Source: Oscillospiraceae bacterium
Lineage (GTDB): Bacteria > Bacillota_A > Clostridia > Oscillospirales > Oscillospiraceae
Direction of reading: 5' to 3'
Assembly (NCBI GenBank): GCA_017627975.1
Contig: JAGAFT010000185.1
Coordinates: 1 to 12,241, forward strand
Length of the DNA stretch: 12,241 nucleotides
In this document: positions 1-6,730 of the stretch, one piece after another
How positions within the stretch are numbered: the first letter of the stretch is position 1
Layout of the letters: every line of letters begins with the position of its first letter
The notes under the pieces: generated by a model
Database searches by the model: none
Told to the model about the DNA's origin: nothing
The model's input: only the letters and a program-made list of their open reading frames with translations
Made by a program: the position numbers and the translations under genes

Positions 1-864
1 AACGTCGTTGTCGGCGAGGTACTGGGCCAGGACCATCTGGCTGAAGATGTTGGTGTGCAGGTCGGCGGTGGACTTGTAGTTGAGAAGCTTGGCCTTCAGC
101 TCCTTGTTGCGCACGCAGATCCAGCCGATGCGCATGCCCGGTGTGACGATCTTGGAGAAGGTGCCCAGCATGCAGCACTGCTCGCCCAGCTCCTTGCCGA
201 AGCTGTCAGTGGCGGTGCCGGCAAAGCGGATCTCACGGTAGGGGTTGTCCTCCAGGAGGAGAACGTTGCTGTTCCTGATGATCTCGACCACCTTGTCGTG
301 GACGTTCTGGGAATAGCTCAGGCCGGTGGGGTTCTGGAAGTTGGGAATGACATAGATGAACTTGGCGTCCGGATGGTTCTTGACGGTCTCGGCGAGCTCG
401 TCACAGTCAATGCCGTCGGGATTCATCGTGACGGTCAGGACCTTCGGGTCAAACACATGGAAGGACTGCAGCGCCACCAGATAGGTCGGGTCTTCCACGA
501 TAACCTCGTCACCGGAGTTGATCATCACGGCGCCGATCATGGCCAGGGCTTGCTGGGAGCCGTTGGTGACGATGATGTCGTCCGGGCTCACATCACTCAC
601 ACCCATGGTTTCATAGCGCTTGGCGATCCACTGACGCAGTGCGGGCCAGCCCTGGGTGGAGCTGTACTGCAAAGCGGTGACGCCATTCTGCTCCAGAACC
701 TTCTTTGTGGCAGCTTCCATTTCCGGAATGGGGAAGGAAACGGGGTTGGGAAGACCGCCGGCAAAGGAGATAATGTCGGGGGAAGCCGCTGCGGCCAGAA
801 TGGAGGCCGTAAACTCGCCCTGGAAGTCAGGTTTCATAATTCTGTCAGAAAGTTTCAGCTGCAT
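1..864 (-). CDS. PLP-dependent aminotransferase, fold type I (2-aminoadipate aminotransferase/LysN-like), partial at the C-terminus
   Basis: This frame is open from ATG 864-862 to the window edge and gives the first 288 residues; family members have about 400, so roughly the last 110 are missing. Visible fold-type I landmarks are the N-terminal FAGGLPNP (34-41), the YSSTQGWPALR stretch (67-77), NPTG (178-181), EDNPYR with the PLP-ring aspartate D206 (205-210), and the Schiff-base lysine in GTFSK (K238) followed by TPGMRIGW. Proteins of this group transfer the amino group between an amino acid and 2-oxoglutarate or another 2-oxoacid in the cytoplasm. The arrangement resembles LysN and the aminotransferase half of MocR regulators, but there is no N-terminal helix-turn-helix, so it is an enzyme. 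Substrate cannot be read from sequence; aromatic, branched-chain or 2-aminoadipate specificity are all possible. The start is supported by AAGGAGAT 7 bases upstream. It is divergent from the C_GCAxxG gene. Confidence 0.9.
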   Translation of the reverse strand, partial: MQLKLSDRIMKPDFQGEFTASILAAAASPDIISFAGGLPNPVSFPIPEMEAATKKVLEQNGVTALQYSSTQGWPALRQWIAKRYETMGVSDVSPDDIIVTNGSQQALAMIGAVMINSGDEVIVEDPTYLVALQSFHVFDPKVLTVTMNPDGIDCDELAETVKNHPDAKFIYVIPNFQNPTGLSYSQNVHDKVVEIIRNSNVLLLEDNPYREIRFAGTATDSFGKELGEQCCMLGTFSKIVTPGMRIGWICVRNKELKAKLLNYKSTADLHTNIFSQMVLAQYLADNDV

Positions 865-937
865 AATCCTATCTCCTTATTCGTTGTACGTTTTCTTCTG
901 CACTTCGCCGCGATAGCGTAGGAAAGAAGTGATTGTT

Positions 938-946
938 ATCATAGCA
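938..946 (-). promoter_or_regulatory. Extended -10 promoter element for the aminotransferase gene
   Basis: Read on the minus strand, the sequence is TGC followed by TATGAT, an extended -10 element. The predicted start lies near 931, giving a leader of about 65 bases. No good -35 hexamer is present at 16-18 bases, as is common with the TGn extension. A run of A/T bases lies just upstream on this strand (945-962). Confidence 0.45.
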
Positions 947-989
947 AAAAAGCGAAAAAAAATCCATTGACAGATTGGAAATATTCTCC

Positions 990-1019
990 ATGACAAACGC
1001 CGCCCGAATATGGTATAAT
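990..1019 (+). promoter_or_regulatory. Promoter of the C_GCAxxG_C_C gene
   Basis: ATGACA (990-995) is separated by 18 bases from TATAAT (1014-1019). The -10 is preceded by TGG, which makes an extended -10. Transcription would start near 1026, leaving a leader of about 53 bases before the ATG at 1079. A consensus TTGACA at 967-972 lies further upstream but has no -10 at a usable distance. Confidence 0.6.
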
Positions 1020-1078
1020 TCATAAAAATTCATTCGATACCACGAAATACGGGCAAAAGAATACGGGAGGACGAAACC

Positions 1079-1447
1079 ATGACAGTACGGGAAAAGGCCC
1101 TCAGCCTGCATGCACAGGGATATAACTGTGCCCAGTCGGTCCTGATGGCGGAAGAGGCGTTCAGCGGCCTGGAGGAGAAGCGGGCGGCGGATGTGGCGGT
1201 CGGCTTCGGCGGCGGCGCGCGGTGCGGAGAGCTCTGCGGCGCAATCTCCGGGGCAATCATGACCGCGGGGATGCATTATGGGGCGGAGAACCGCCCGAAG
1301 GCGGATGCGTTTGACCGCGTGCTGACGGCGGCGTTCCGGGAAAAATTCGGCGCGCTGCGCTGTGCCGATCTGAAGGCGGCAAGAATTCCCTGCGACGATC
1401 TGATCGCCTTTGCAGCGGAGAAGACAGAAGAGCTGCTGGCGGAATAA
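1079..1447 (+). CDS. C_GCAxxG_C_C family (putative redox-active) protein
   Basis: This is a 122-residue cytoplasmic protein. It has the family's spaced cysteines: C17 in GYNCAQSV, C53 in the ELCGAISGA motif after the glycine-rich GFGGGARCG, and C95 and C105 in LRCADL and IPCDDL. C49, just before the CGA motif, is an additional cysteine. The family is widespread in anaerobes and is thought to be redox-active or metal-binding, but no reaction is established; the function here is inferred from the cysteine pattern only. The length is close to complete for the family and no signal peptide is visible. The ATG is preceded by GGGAGGA about 7 bases upstream. It appears monocistronic, divergent from the aminotransferase and convergent with the potassium channel gene 73 bases downstream. 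Confidence 0.88.
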   Translation: MTVREKALSLHAQGYNCAQSVLMAEEAFSGLEEKRAADVAVGFGGGARCGELCGAISGAIMTAGMHYGAENRPKADAFDRVLTAAFREKFGALRCADLKAARIPCDDLIAFAAEKTEELLAE

Positions 1448-1500
1448 GGCAGGGACCGGGGCAACAGGCGCCCGGCCGCTCAGAGCCGCGGCAGACCCAT

Positions 1501-1516
1501 GGCCCGGCTGCGGGCC
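1501..1516. other. GC-rich hairpin in the convergent gap
   Basis: GGCCCG and CGGGCC form a perfect 6-bp stem around a 4-base loop. It lies 4 bases beyond the stop codon of the channel gene and 53 bases beyond that of the C_GCAxxG gene. No T-tract follows on either strand, so it is at best a weak terminator. It is the only compact perfect stem in this 73-base convergent gap. Confidence 0.25.
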
Positions 1517-1520
1517 GATC

Positions 1521-3044
1521 TCACAGCGTGAGTTTTCCCAGCAGTTCCCAGGCAAAGTCGTCCTTTTTCTTTTCCGCGGGCGGAAGCTCCTCGAAGGGGA
1601 TCAGAAGCGGGTGAAGGCGCCGGCTGTTGTCCCGAACCGGGGCGTATTTCCAGTTGCACATCTGAGAAAACCGCATCCAGCGCCGATGCTCCATCTCCTG
1701 AAAGAGTTCTTCGCGTTCAGGGTAGAGCTCCTTGTAGCGGGCATAAGCCCGGCGGCAGTCCGCTTCGCTGAGAGCCGTGAGGCTGTCGTCATCCAGCAGA
1801 TAGCGGACCTTCACCAGCAGATGGTCCGCCGCGGCGATGTTGGACTGGCGATGAAAGGCGCTCAGATCAGTCCAGGCTGTCGGGTGTTCGGAGCCTGCGT
1901 TATAGAGATCGTTCATCAGAACGGCCTGGCGATTGACGGCGTCCTTGAGGACAAATTCCGGCGTCAAGACTTCCTCCCGGCCGCCGAAGGACTCTACCCC
2001 CGGAACCGACTCGGAAAGACGGACGTGAACCCGCTCGGGGTGAACAAACCAGCGCTTCAGAAGCTCAAGCTGTGACAGATTCTCCGCATCGCTGTCGGCA
2101 CAGAGAATGATCCGGTCTGCCTGCCGGATGAGTTCGGGGTCCGCCGTCCAGTCTTCCCCGTGAAAGAAGACCCGGTCATCCGGGACGTCCTCCCGGGACA
2201 AAGCCCGGCAAAGCTCGTGATGGAGCGCCTGAAACTGCGCCGTATCCCGGAAAACATGGTAGCGGATATAACGGCCGCGCTGGAAAACGTTGGTCAGCAG
2301 GGCCCGTTCAAGCAATGCGCTGCCGCAGCTTCCGCAGCCGATAAGGACGACCGCCGACTCTTCCCGGCTCAGGGGATGCGTCTGCCAGTAGAAGCGGCTC
2401 AGGGCGTCCTCCCGCTGAAACAGGTGCAGATTGCGGGGAATGTCCTCGGCGTCCGCGTCGGACATGCAATAGATCGGCAGACCGGTCTGCGCCGCTTTCA
2501 GCGCCAGAGAAAAGTTCTGCCAGGGATCCTCACCCATGAAGAAACAGGTAACGTTCTCCCGGCCGCGGAGCCTGCCGAGAAACAGCTCCGGCTGGATCTG
2601 CATCCGGACGGCTTCGATGCCGCTCTCCTCACCGGAGAGGAAGAGGAGCACGCAGCCGGGGACCTCCTGCCGGATGGCCTCCGCCAGGGTCACGGAATCG
2701 GCGTTTTCTTCCTCGAAGATATACCAGGGCCTGTGCCGCCGGCCCACAAGGCGGAGCTGAGGGATGAGGCGGCTTCCGATCAGGCGCAGTCCGATTCCGA
2801 TCAGGGCCGTCAGAATGCCGATGCTGCAGAGGGCAAAAACAATGCCGATCAGCTTTCCGCCTGCGGTGACGGGGGTGACATCGCCGTAGCCGACCGTGGT
2901 CATGGTGACAAGAGAGTACCAGATTGCGTCGCCGAAGGAGGCAAAGCCGGGATTTCCCGCAGCACGCTCCATGTGGTACAGCAGACCGAGCAGCAGCAGG
3001 TAGAGCGCGCATGCGCCGATCAGTATTTTGGAGTTCTTTTTCAT
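1521..3044 (-). CDS. Two-TM potassium channel with RCK/TrkA-N-like cytoplasmic region and C-terminal RyR-like domain
   Basis: Taking ATG 3044-3042 as the start, the protein has 507 residues. TM1 is about 6-25, the pore helix and potassium selectivity filter TVGYGD are at 50-55, and TM2 is about 64-85. The cytoplasmic part begins near residue 107 (RPWYIFEEEN) with a Rossmann-like segment lacking the glycine motif. A second nucleotide-binding-like fold follows with GCGSCG (236-241). The last 57 residues match the RyR domain pattern: H453, W456, the NWKY stretch (464-467), HPLL (478-481), PFEEL, then an EK and DD. The protein should be a K+ channel gated by a ligand bound in the cytosol; the ligand is unknown. 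An in-frame ATG at 3092 would add 16 residues, but it sits inside the predicted -10 box, and the inner ATG has GGGTGAG just upstream. The gene stands alone. Confidence 0.88.
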   Translation of the reverse strand: MKKNSKILIGACALYLLLLGLLYHMERAAGNPGFASFGDAIWYSLVTMTTVGYGDVTPVTAGGKLIGIVFALCSIGILTALIGIGLRLIGSRLIPQLRLVGRRHRPWYIFEEENADSVTLAEAIRQEVPGCVLLFLSGEESGIEAVRMQIQPELFLGRLRGRENVTCFFMGEDPWQNFSLALKAAQTGLPIYCMSDADAEDIPRNLHLFQREDALSRFYWQTHPLSREESAVVLIGCGSCGSALLERALLTNVFQRGRYIRYHVFRDTAQFQALHHELCRALSREDVPDDRVFFHGEDWTADPELIRQADRIILCADSDAENLSQLELLKRWFVHPERVHVRLSESVPGVESFGGREEVLTPEFVLKDAVNRQAVLMNDLYNAGSEHPTAWTDLSAFHRQSNIAAADHLLVKVRYLLDDDSLTALSEADCRRAYARYKELYPEREELFQEMEHRRWMRFSQMCNWKYAPVRDNSRRLHPLLIPFEELPPAEKKKDDFAWELLGKLTL

Positions 3045-3055
3045 GTTCTCACCCT

Positions 3056-3067
3056 GAGTACGTACTC
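3056..3067. promoter_or_regulatory. 12-base perfect palindrome in the channel gene leader
   Basis: GAGTAC followed by GTACTC is a perfect dyad. It sits between the predicted transcription start of the channel gene (near 3084) and its ribosome binding site. It could be an operator or simply chance; no second copy was noticed in the window. Confidence 0.25.
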
Positions 3068-3090
3068 CCGTAAGGGATTCAAGTGCTTTC

Positions 3091-3119
3091 ATGATACTTC
3101 AATCCCCCTGTAAAGTCAA
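3091..3119 (-). promoter_or_regulatory. Promoter of the potassium channel gene
   Basis: On the minus strand TTGACT (3119-3114) is followed by exactly 17 bases and then TATCAT (3096-3091); each hexamer matches consensus at 5 of 6 positions. The predicted start is near 3084, giving a leader of about 40 bases to the ATG at 3044. The -10 hexamer shares bases with the upstream ATG at 3092-3090, so that codon would not be transcribed from this promoter. Confidence 0.65.
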
Positions 3120-3162
3120 CGCGCAATCCGGCCGAAGCCGTAACGGCAGGGACAGAGGCATG

Positions 3163-3190
3163 AAAAAACCCTCTCCTTTCGGAGAGGGTT
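3163..3190 (-). terminator. Intrinsic terminator of the enoate reductase operon
   Basis: AACCCTCTCC (3167-3176) and GGAGAGGGTT (3181-3190) form a perfect 10-bp stem. Read on the minus strand, the loop is GAAA, a GNRA tetraloop, and the stem runs into six consecutive T residues (3168-3163). It lies 15 bases beyond the TAG of the enoate reductase and before the channel gene's promoter, so it insulates the two transcription units. Confidence 0.92.
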
Positions 3191-3204
3191 GGGTGTTTTA
3201 TGGA

Positions 3205-5265
3205 CTAGATTCTCATGCAGACGTCCCATGCACGCCAGATGACGGTGCGCAGGTTGCCGATGGCAACGCAGTCGCCGACGCGGTGGACATGTGCGCCCTT
3301 TTCACCGACCGGAGCCGGGACAAAGCCGATGCCGTTGATGACGGCGTCGCAGTCCTGCTTGAAGGTGCCGTCCGGGGTCTTGATCATGCAGTAGCCGTCG
3401 CCGATCTCGGTGATGGTGCTGTGCAGATAGACGGGAACCTTGTGATACTCCATGGCATCACGCAGGAAGGAGGTGTTGGCAAGACAGGTGGCCTGTGCCG
3501 CAACCAGGTCGTTGCCGTACTCGACAATGACGGGGTGCTTGCCGGCGAGAACCAGATCGTAAGCCGCTTCGCAGGAGGACTGACCGCCGCCGAGGAAGAC
3601 GATGGTGTCGCCCTCAACGCTCTGCTCACGCAGAAGCTCACGGAAGGAGTGGGTCTTGTCAAAGCCTTTGATCTGCGGCATGGTTCTGGGAACGGAACCG
3701 GTGCAGACGATGATTTCGTCAAAGGCGCGCTTGATGGTGCCGAGGTCGTTGACTTCGGTGTTGAAGCGGACTTCGATGTTGTAGCGCTTGAGCTCGTCTC
3801 TGTACCAGCGGAGCAGATCCTTGTCGTTCTCTTTGAAGGTCATGGCAGAGGCCGTCAGGAACAGACCGCCGAGCTGATCTTCCTTCTCGAAGATGACCGG
3901 GTTGTGTCCGCGCTTCTTCAGGACCAGCGCGCACTCCATACCGCCGACGCCGCCGCCGATGATGGCGACCTTCTTGGGCTTCTTGGTCGGGACGATCTTA
4001 TAGCGGTTGTGCTGCATGGTGGGCGGGTTCAGAGCGCAGCGGCCGAGGTGGAGGGAGTCGCCCAGGGACTGCATGTTCTCGGTGCCGGCGGCCTTGGAGA
4101 AGTTGAAGCAGCCGTTGTGGCAGCGGATGCAGGGACGGATCTCGTCTTCACGGCCCTCTTTGATCTTGGTGACCCAGTGCTCATCGACCAGGTTCTGACG
4201 GGCGATGGCGACGGCGTCCAGACGGCCGGCGGCGATTTCTTCCGCGGCCTTGACCGGATCCATACGGCCGGCGCAGGCGACCGGGATGTCGATGAACTGG
4301 CGGATGTGCTCAACATCTGCCAGGTTGCAGTTGTCGGGCATGTACTGTGGCGGATGTGCCCAGTACCAGGCGTCGTAGGTGCCGTTGTCGCAGTTGAGGA
4401 AGGCATAGCCGGCATCCTGCAGGATCTTGACGGCCTTCTCGGACTCTGCCATGTCACGGCCGAATTCTTCGAATTCCTCACCGGGCATCGCACCCTTGCG
4501 CCAGCCCTTGGTGCAGGAACGAACGGAATAACGGAGGGAGACGGGGAAGTCGTCGCCGGCCTGCTCGTGGATGGACTGGACGATCTCGGTGGCGAAGCGC
4601 AGACGGTTCTCCAGAGAGCCGCCGTATTGGTCGGTACGGAAGTTCATGTTCGCGATGGCGAACTGGTCGAGGTTGTAGCCTTCGTGAACGGCGTGGATCT
4701 CAACGCCGTCGACACCGGCTTCACGCAGCTTCTTGGCCGTGGCGCCGAAGTGCCAGACCATCTCCTGAATCTCTTCCACGGTGAATGGACGGGAGGTCAG
4801 GTTGTCGGCCCAGCGGTTCGGGGTGGCGGAGGCGGAGGCGCAGGCGTACTGGACGTCGACGATGGGGCTGGCAAGCTTGTTCAGCAGGTCGTTTCTGCCG
4901 AGGGCGGCCATCCACGGGGTGACGGCCATGCTGCGGCCGAAGCCGCCGGCCAGCTGGATGAAGAGCTTTCCGCCGGTCTTGTGATACTCGTCCATATAGG
5001 GCTTGAGCACACGGTACATCTGACGGTTGGAATCGAGCCACTTGCGGCCCATGGTATCGCGGATGACCTGCATGCCGGGGAGAACCAGACCGACACCGTC
5101 CTTGGCACGCTTGAGCAGGAAGTCAGCGCCTTCCAGGTCGAAGTGGGAAGGCTCGAGCCAGCCGAACAGGGTGGTGCCGCCCATGGAACATTGCACGATG
5201 CGGTTGGGGATTTCTACCTCTCCGATTTTGAACGGAGTAAATAGAGGCTCATATTTCGGATTCAT
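3205..5265 (-). CDS. NADH:flavin oxidoreductase / 2-enoate reductase family (OYE-like, BaiH / 2,4-dienoyl-CoA reductase architecture)
   Basis: This 686-residue protein has the three-part layout of 2,4-dienoyl-CoA reductase, BaiCD/BaiH and clostridial enoate reductases. Residues 1-370 form an FMN TIM barrel: PNRIVQCSMGG near 20-30, the active-site histidine pair H191-x-x-H194, and RTDQYGGSLENR (210-221). Cysteines C379, C382, C386 and C410 should bind a 4Fe-4S cluster. An FAD-binding GGGVGG (437-442) and a second dinucleotide site LGGGQSS (558-564) follow, ending in a GD-containing FAD motif (GDCVAIGN, 664-671). Such enzymes pass electrons from NAD(P)H through FAD, Fe-S and FMN to an activated C=C bond. 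Possible substrates include cinnamates, steroids, bile acid intermediates and enoyl-CoAs; the sequence does not say which. The C386-C410 gap is longer than usual, and HAVHEGYN carries an extra residue compared with the common HAAHGY. AAGGAG lies 9 bases before the ATG. It is second in an operon after the 69-residue protein. Confidence 0.93.
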   Translation of the reverse strand: MNPKYEPLFTPFKIGEVEIPNRIVQCSMGGTTLFGWLEPSHFDLEGADFLLKRAKDGVGLVLPGMQVIRDTMGRKWLDSNRQMYRVLKPYMDEYHKTGGKLFIQLAGGFGRSMAVTPWMAALGRNDLLNKLASPIVDVQYACASASATPNRWADNLTSRPFTVEEIQEMVWHFGATAKKLREAGVDGVEIHAVHEGYNLDQFAIANMNFRTDQYGGSLENRLRFATEIVQSIHEQAGDDFPVSLRYSVRSCTKGWRKGAMPGEEFEEFGRDMAESEKAVKILQDAGYAFLNCDNGTYDAWYWAHPPQYMPDNCNLADVEHIRQFIDIPVACAGRMDPVKAAEEIAAGRLDAVAIARQNLVDEHWVTKIKEGREDEIRPCIRCHNGCFNFSKAAGTENMQSLGDSLHLGRCALNPPTMQHNRYKIVPTKKPKKVAIIGGGVGGMECALVLKKRGHNPVIFEKEDQLGGLFLTASAMTFKENDKDLLRWYRDELKRYNIEVRFNTEVNDLGTIKRAFDEIIVCTGSVPRTMPQIKGFDKTHSFRELLREQSVEGDTIVFLGGGQSSCEAAYDLVLAGKHPVIVEYGNDLVAAQATCLANTSFLRDAMEYHKVPVYLHSTITEIGDGYCMIKTPDGTFKQDCDAVINGIGFVPAPVGEKGAHVHRVGDCVAIGNLRTVIWRAWDVCMRI

Positions 5266-5299
5266 AAATTAACTCCTTTTCAAAATAGTCTTTCCGCGA

Positions 5300-5509
5300 T
5301 TACGGAAGAAGCGCTCTGACAAAGTCGATCGGCCACATCAGCAGGTCGCCGCCGAGGCGCACCTTGTCAAGAATCGCGAGGTAGGTATCTTCGCCAAGGA
5401 TCTGAAACAGCTTCTCCTGGACTTCTTCTTTCTTGGCCAGCTTACCGAGCAGGTAGGCACAGCCGCCAAAGCAGACGAGGAACAAGAGTTTCTTTGCTGC
5501 TTTCTTCAT
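5300..5509 (-). CDS. Small membrane-anchored protein, first gene of the enoate reductase operon
   Basis: This is a 69-residue protein of unrecognised family. It starts with a basic MKKAAKK, then one hydrophobic helix (about 8-22, with C13 and C17), a charged helix with KKEEVQEK (about 26-33), and a C-terminal stretch rich in Leu, Trp and Pro (LLMWPIDF) that may be amphipathic. It is most likely a single-pass or peripherally anchored membrane protein. AGGAGGGAG about 6-9 bases upstream of the ATG is a very strong ribosome binding site. The gene lies 34 bases before the enoate reductase under one promoter, so the two are probably co-expressed. A role in tethering or assisting the flavoenzyme is inference from position only. 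Confidence 0.8.
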   Translation of the reverse strand: MKKAAKKLLFLVCFGGCAYLLGKLAKKEEVQEKLFQILGEDTYLAILDKVRLGGDLLMWPIDFVRALLP

Positions 5510-5575
5510 AGATGTTACTCCCTCCTGTAAAATGATTTATTAACTACTATGAAAACCACAGTATTGCACCTATAT

Positions 5576-5604
5576 ATTATATAAAAATTCCATAAGAAAG
5601 TCAA
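5576..5604 (-). promoter_or_regulatory. Promoter of the small-protein/enoate reductase operon
   Basis: On the minus strand TTGACT (5604-5599) and a perfect TATAAT (5581-5576) are separated by 17 bases. The surrounding sequence is AT-rich. Transcription would start near 5569, giving a leader of about 60 bases before the ATG at 5509. This is one of the two strongest promoters in the window. Confidence 0.82.
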
Positions 5605-5818
5605 TTCAGAATCAAAAAGAACGATACGAACTGTTGCTTTTGCACAAAAACAGCGGTGAAATCGGACGGCGAAAGGGTTTTCAACAAACGAAGATGGCGG
5701 CCCTGTCCTGACAGAAAAAAGGAAGTGTTCGAAATGGCGGAAAAGCATTCAGCTTTGCTTCAGAAATTTCGTCAACATGACCGAGAGGCGATCGGAAGGA
5801 GAAGAGGCACGGCCGAGG

Positions 5819-5848
5819 TTGACAAAGCGGGGAAACGGATTATATTAT
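5819..5848 (+). promoter_or_regulatory. Promoter of the RNA methyltransferase gene
   Basis: A consensus TTGACA (5819-5824) is followed after 18 bases by TATTAT (5843-5848); TATATT (5841-5846) at 16 bases is an alternative -10. Transcription would start near 5855, leaving a leader of about 36 bases before the ATG at 5891. Confidence 0.7.
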
Positions 5849-5890
5849 AAAACGAATGACGGAGACCAACGACAGAGGGAAGAAAACAAG

Positions 5891-6730
5891 ATGCATACAT
5901 TCATCGAAATCACCGATTTCCACGCACCGGAACTGGATATTTATGCCCGCCTGACCGAGACGCAGCTGCGGAGCCATCACGGGATTGAAAATTCCCTGTT
6001 CATCGCGGAGAGCCCCCATGTGATCGAGCGGGCCCTGGACGCCGGCTGTGAGCCGGAATCGCTGCTGATGCTGCCGAAAATGCTGGACGGGCGGGAAAAA
6101 GGGCAGGAAATCCTGGCGCGCTGCGGCGATGTGCCGGTGTATGTGGCGGAGGAGGAATGCCTCAAACAGCTCACCGGCTTTCCCCTGACCCGCGGCGTTC
6201 TCTGCGCCATGAAGCGGCCGCCGCTGCCTTCGGCCGAGGCGCTTCTGCAGGATACGAAACGCGTCGTCGTGCTGGAGGACGTGATGAACCCGACCAACCT
6301 GGGGGCGATTTTCCGCAGCGCGGCCGCCATGGGGATGGATGCGATTCTGCTCACCCCGGCGTCCACCGACCCCCTGTACCGGCGCTGCATCCGTGTCAGC
6401 ATGGGGACCGTCTTTCAGATCCCCTGGGCCTGGATCGGCGAGGAGCTGGGCGACTGGCCGGAAAAGGGCATGGAGCTGCTCCGGGCGCACGGTTTCAGGA
6501 CGGCCGCGATGGCGCTGCGCGAGGATTCCGTCGGCATCGACCATCCGGCGCTCATGGCGGAGGAGAAGCTGGCCGTGATCCTCGGGACAGAGGGGGACGG
6601 CCTTTCCAATACCACCATCGCCGACTGCGATTATACCGTGCGCATCCCGATGGCGCACGGGGTGGACTCGCTGAATGTGGCGGCGGCCGGTGCGGTGGCC
6701 TTCTGGCAGCTGGGGAGAAGCCGGTCCTAA
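5891..6730 (+). CDS. TrmH/SpoU-family RNA 2'-O-ribose methyltransferase
   Basis: This 279-residue cytoplasmic enzyme has the three SPOUT-fold motifs. Motif 1 is NLGAIFR (136-142), with the conserved arginine. Motif 2 is LGTEGDGL (231-238). Motif 3 is IPMAHGVDSLNVAAA (252-266), which forms the knotted S-adenosylmethionine site. SMGTVFQIP (170-178) is also typical. Residues about 25-110 resemble the N-terminal RNA-binding module found in RlmB/TsnR-like enzymes (FIAESPHVIERAL). It should methylate a ribose in rRNA or tRNA; the target cannot be named. An in-frame ATG at 5777 would add 38 mostly charged residues unlike the family and lies upstream of the promoter, so the start at 5891 is preferred. 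The best ribosome binding site, GAGGGAAG, is rather distant. The TAA overlaps the stop of the convergent transferase gene. Confidence 0.92.
   Translation: MHTFIEITDFHAPELDIYARLTETQLRSHHGIENSLFIAESPHVIERALDAGCEPESLLMLPKMLDGREKGQEILARCGDVPVYVAEEECLKQLTGFPLTRGVLCAMKRPPLPSAEALLQDTKRVVVLEDVMNPTNLGAIFRSAAAMGMDAILLTPASTDPLYRRCIRVSMGTVFQIPWAWIGEELGDWPEKGMELLRAHGFRTAAMALREDSVGIDHPALMAEEKLAVILGTEGDGLSNTTIADCDYTVRIPMAHGVDSLNVAAAGAVAFWQLGRSRS

Larger units (their letters stand above)
5510..5890. other. 381-base intergenic region between divergent genes
   Basis: The stretch holds two outward-facing promoters, at 5576-5604 (-) and 5819-5848 (+). The roughly 210 bases between them hold no convincing gene. 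An open frame at 5734-5850 has a plausible ribosome binding site but ends inside the plus-strand promoter and is judged non-coding. No strong hairpin with a T-tract was found. Confidence 0.6.

Noticed and set aside
55..921. Long plus-strand open frame opposite the aminotransferase
   Set aside because: The minus strand holds all aminotransferase motifs in frame with a good ribosome binding site. The plus frame shows no recognisable family and has a skewed Gly/Val/Asp/Leu composition typical of antisense shadows.
967..972. Consensus TTGACA as the -35 of the C_GCAxxG promoter
   Set aside because: It has no -10 within 15-19 bases; the extended -10 at 1011-1019 pairs better with ATGACA at 990-995.
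3091..5244. 717-residue plus-strand open frame opposite the enoate reductase
   Set aside because: It is an antisense shadow: Gly/Ala/Val/Asp/Leu-rich low-complexity sequence with no motifs. It also runs through the terminator hairpin, whereas the minus frame is a clear enzyme.
5734..5850. Possible 38-residue small gene (MAEKHSALLQ...) with an AGGAAG site upstream
   Set aside because: It has no promoter of its own that I can see, its stop codon lies inside the strong promoter of the methyltransferase gene, and the peptide is charged without recognisable features. It is possible but not supported.
5777..5890. N-terminal extension of the RNA methyltransferase
   Set aside because: The 38 extra residues are low-complexity and charged, and the region contains the gene's own -35 and -10 boxes.
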